From Falsiroseomonas sp050563525 (GTDB taxonomy: Bacteria > Pseudomonadota > Alphaproteobacteria > Acetobacterales > Acetobacteraceae), in contig NZ_JBNXUN010000019.1 of assembly GCF_050563525.1 (NCBI RefSeq), positions 16,261 through 80,260 on the forward strand: a stretch of 64,000 bases of DNA, in the 5' to 3' direction. Positions within the stretch are counted from its first letter, which is position 1; each line of letters opens with the position of its first letter. The translations under genes were made by a program, and so were the position numbers. This document shows positions 63,886-64,000 of this stretch, piece by piece. The notes under the pieces are model-generated. The model saw only the letters and a program-made list of their open reading frames with translations. It was not told the origin of the DNA and did not search any database.

Positions 63886-64000
63886 GGACCCTGAGTCTGG
63901 CAAATCTGGAATTGGTTGTGTCGTGCAGCGCGTGTGTTGCGCGGCTTGGTGCTGCGTGTGGTGCCATGCCTTTCGGCAAGGCTACGCAGTGGTGGGACTA
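63886..64000 (-). other. Probable 23S-5S rRNA spacer
   Basis: These bases lie upstream of the 5S gene and show no 23S 3'-end sequence I recognise and no tRNA. They are most likely the transcribed spacer of the rrn operon, with the 23S gene just beyond the window. Confidence 0.6.

Noticed and set aside
63886..64000. Possible 23S rRNA 3' end or tRNA at the right edge
   Set aside because: No conserved 23S terminal sequence or cloverleaf could be made out.

Overview
The window is chromosomal DNA of a very high-GC alphaproteobacterium. Codon use (almost all G/C in third position, frequent GTG and TTG starts) and the gene order rplU-rpmA-obgE-proB-proA-nadD-rsfS-rlmH-gpmI-envC-ctpA-yibQ-like-rppH with an atpHAGDC operon suggest Rhodospirillales, most likely a Roseomonas-like member of the Acetobacteraceae. 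This placement is inference from gene content and order. No plasmid, prophage, insertion sequence, CRISPR array or tRNA gene was seen.

Layout. Positions 1-3.7 kb hold a TRAP transporter (dctP-dctQ-dctM, minus strand, dctM cut by the left edge) facing a GntR regulator made of two fused copies. Next come a SWIB-domain protein and a DadA-like FAD oxidase (3.7-5.7 kb), then rplU-rpmA-terminator-obgE-proB (5.8-8.7 kb). Between proB and its usual partner proA lie about 9 kb of accessory genes: small secreted proteins, a PilZ-tailed chemoreceptor, and a LysR-controlled set (short-chain dehydrogenase, metallo-beta-lactamase-fold hydrolase, beta-propeller-like protein, orphan family 5 binding protein). 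Two further small secreted proteins related to one next to proB sit just before proA. The core order resumes with proA, a secreted hydratase-like protein, nadD, rsfS and rlmH. It is interrupted by nnrU, an FkbM methyltransferase and a BacNav-type sodium channel, and resumes at gpmI. A nitronate monooxygenase and cbpAM follow, then envC, ctpA, a degenerate polysaccharide deacetylase and rppH.

From 33.4 to 40.5 kb the minus strand carries a GH10 xylanase, a ferritin-like protein and the F1 ATP synthase operon. From 40.7 to 48.1 kb there are an MFS transporter, tyrA-hisC facing metX, an acyltransferase, a NitT/TauT-type binding protein and two small proteins. From 48.3 to 55.5 kb: a hybrid histidine kinase overlapping a glycosyltransferase tail to tail, a leucyl aminopeptidase, a MarR-type protein, a GhrA-like dehydrogenase and a small membrane protein. 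From 55.5 to 61.3 kb is a yejABEF-type peptide ABC transporter, with a pair of inverted ~97-bp repeats between yejA and yejB. The right end has a hisN-like phosphatase, a membrane-anchored cytochrome c, pheA, a strong terminator and a 5S rRNA gene on the minus strand that marks the end of an rrn operon.

Together the genes cover ribosome biogenesis (rplU, rpmA, obgE, rsfS, rlmH), proline synthesis (proB, proA), aromatic and histidine synthesis (tyrA, hisC, hisN-like, pheA), NAD synthesis, ATP synthesis and envelope remodelling (envC, ctpA). Around them are uptake systems and regulators suited to scavenging organic acids, peptides and plant polymers. The least ordinary items are the tandem GntR fusion, the RsfS protein with a histone H1-like tail and unclear start codon, the family of three small secreted proteins, the inverted repeat pair in the yej locus, the pseudo-deacetylase and the BacNav channel.
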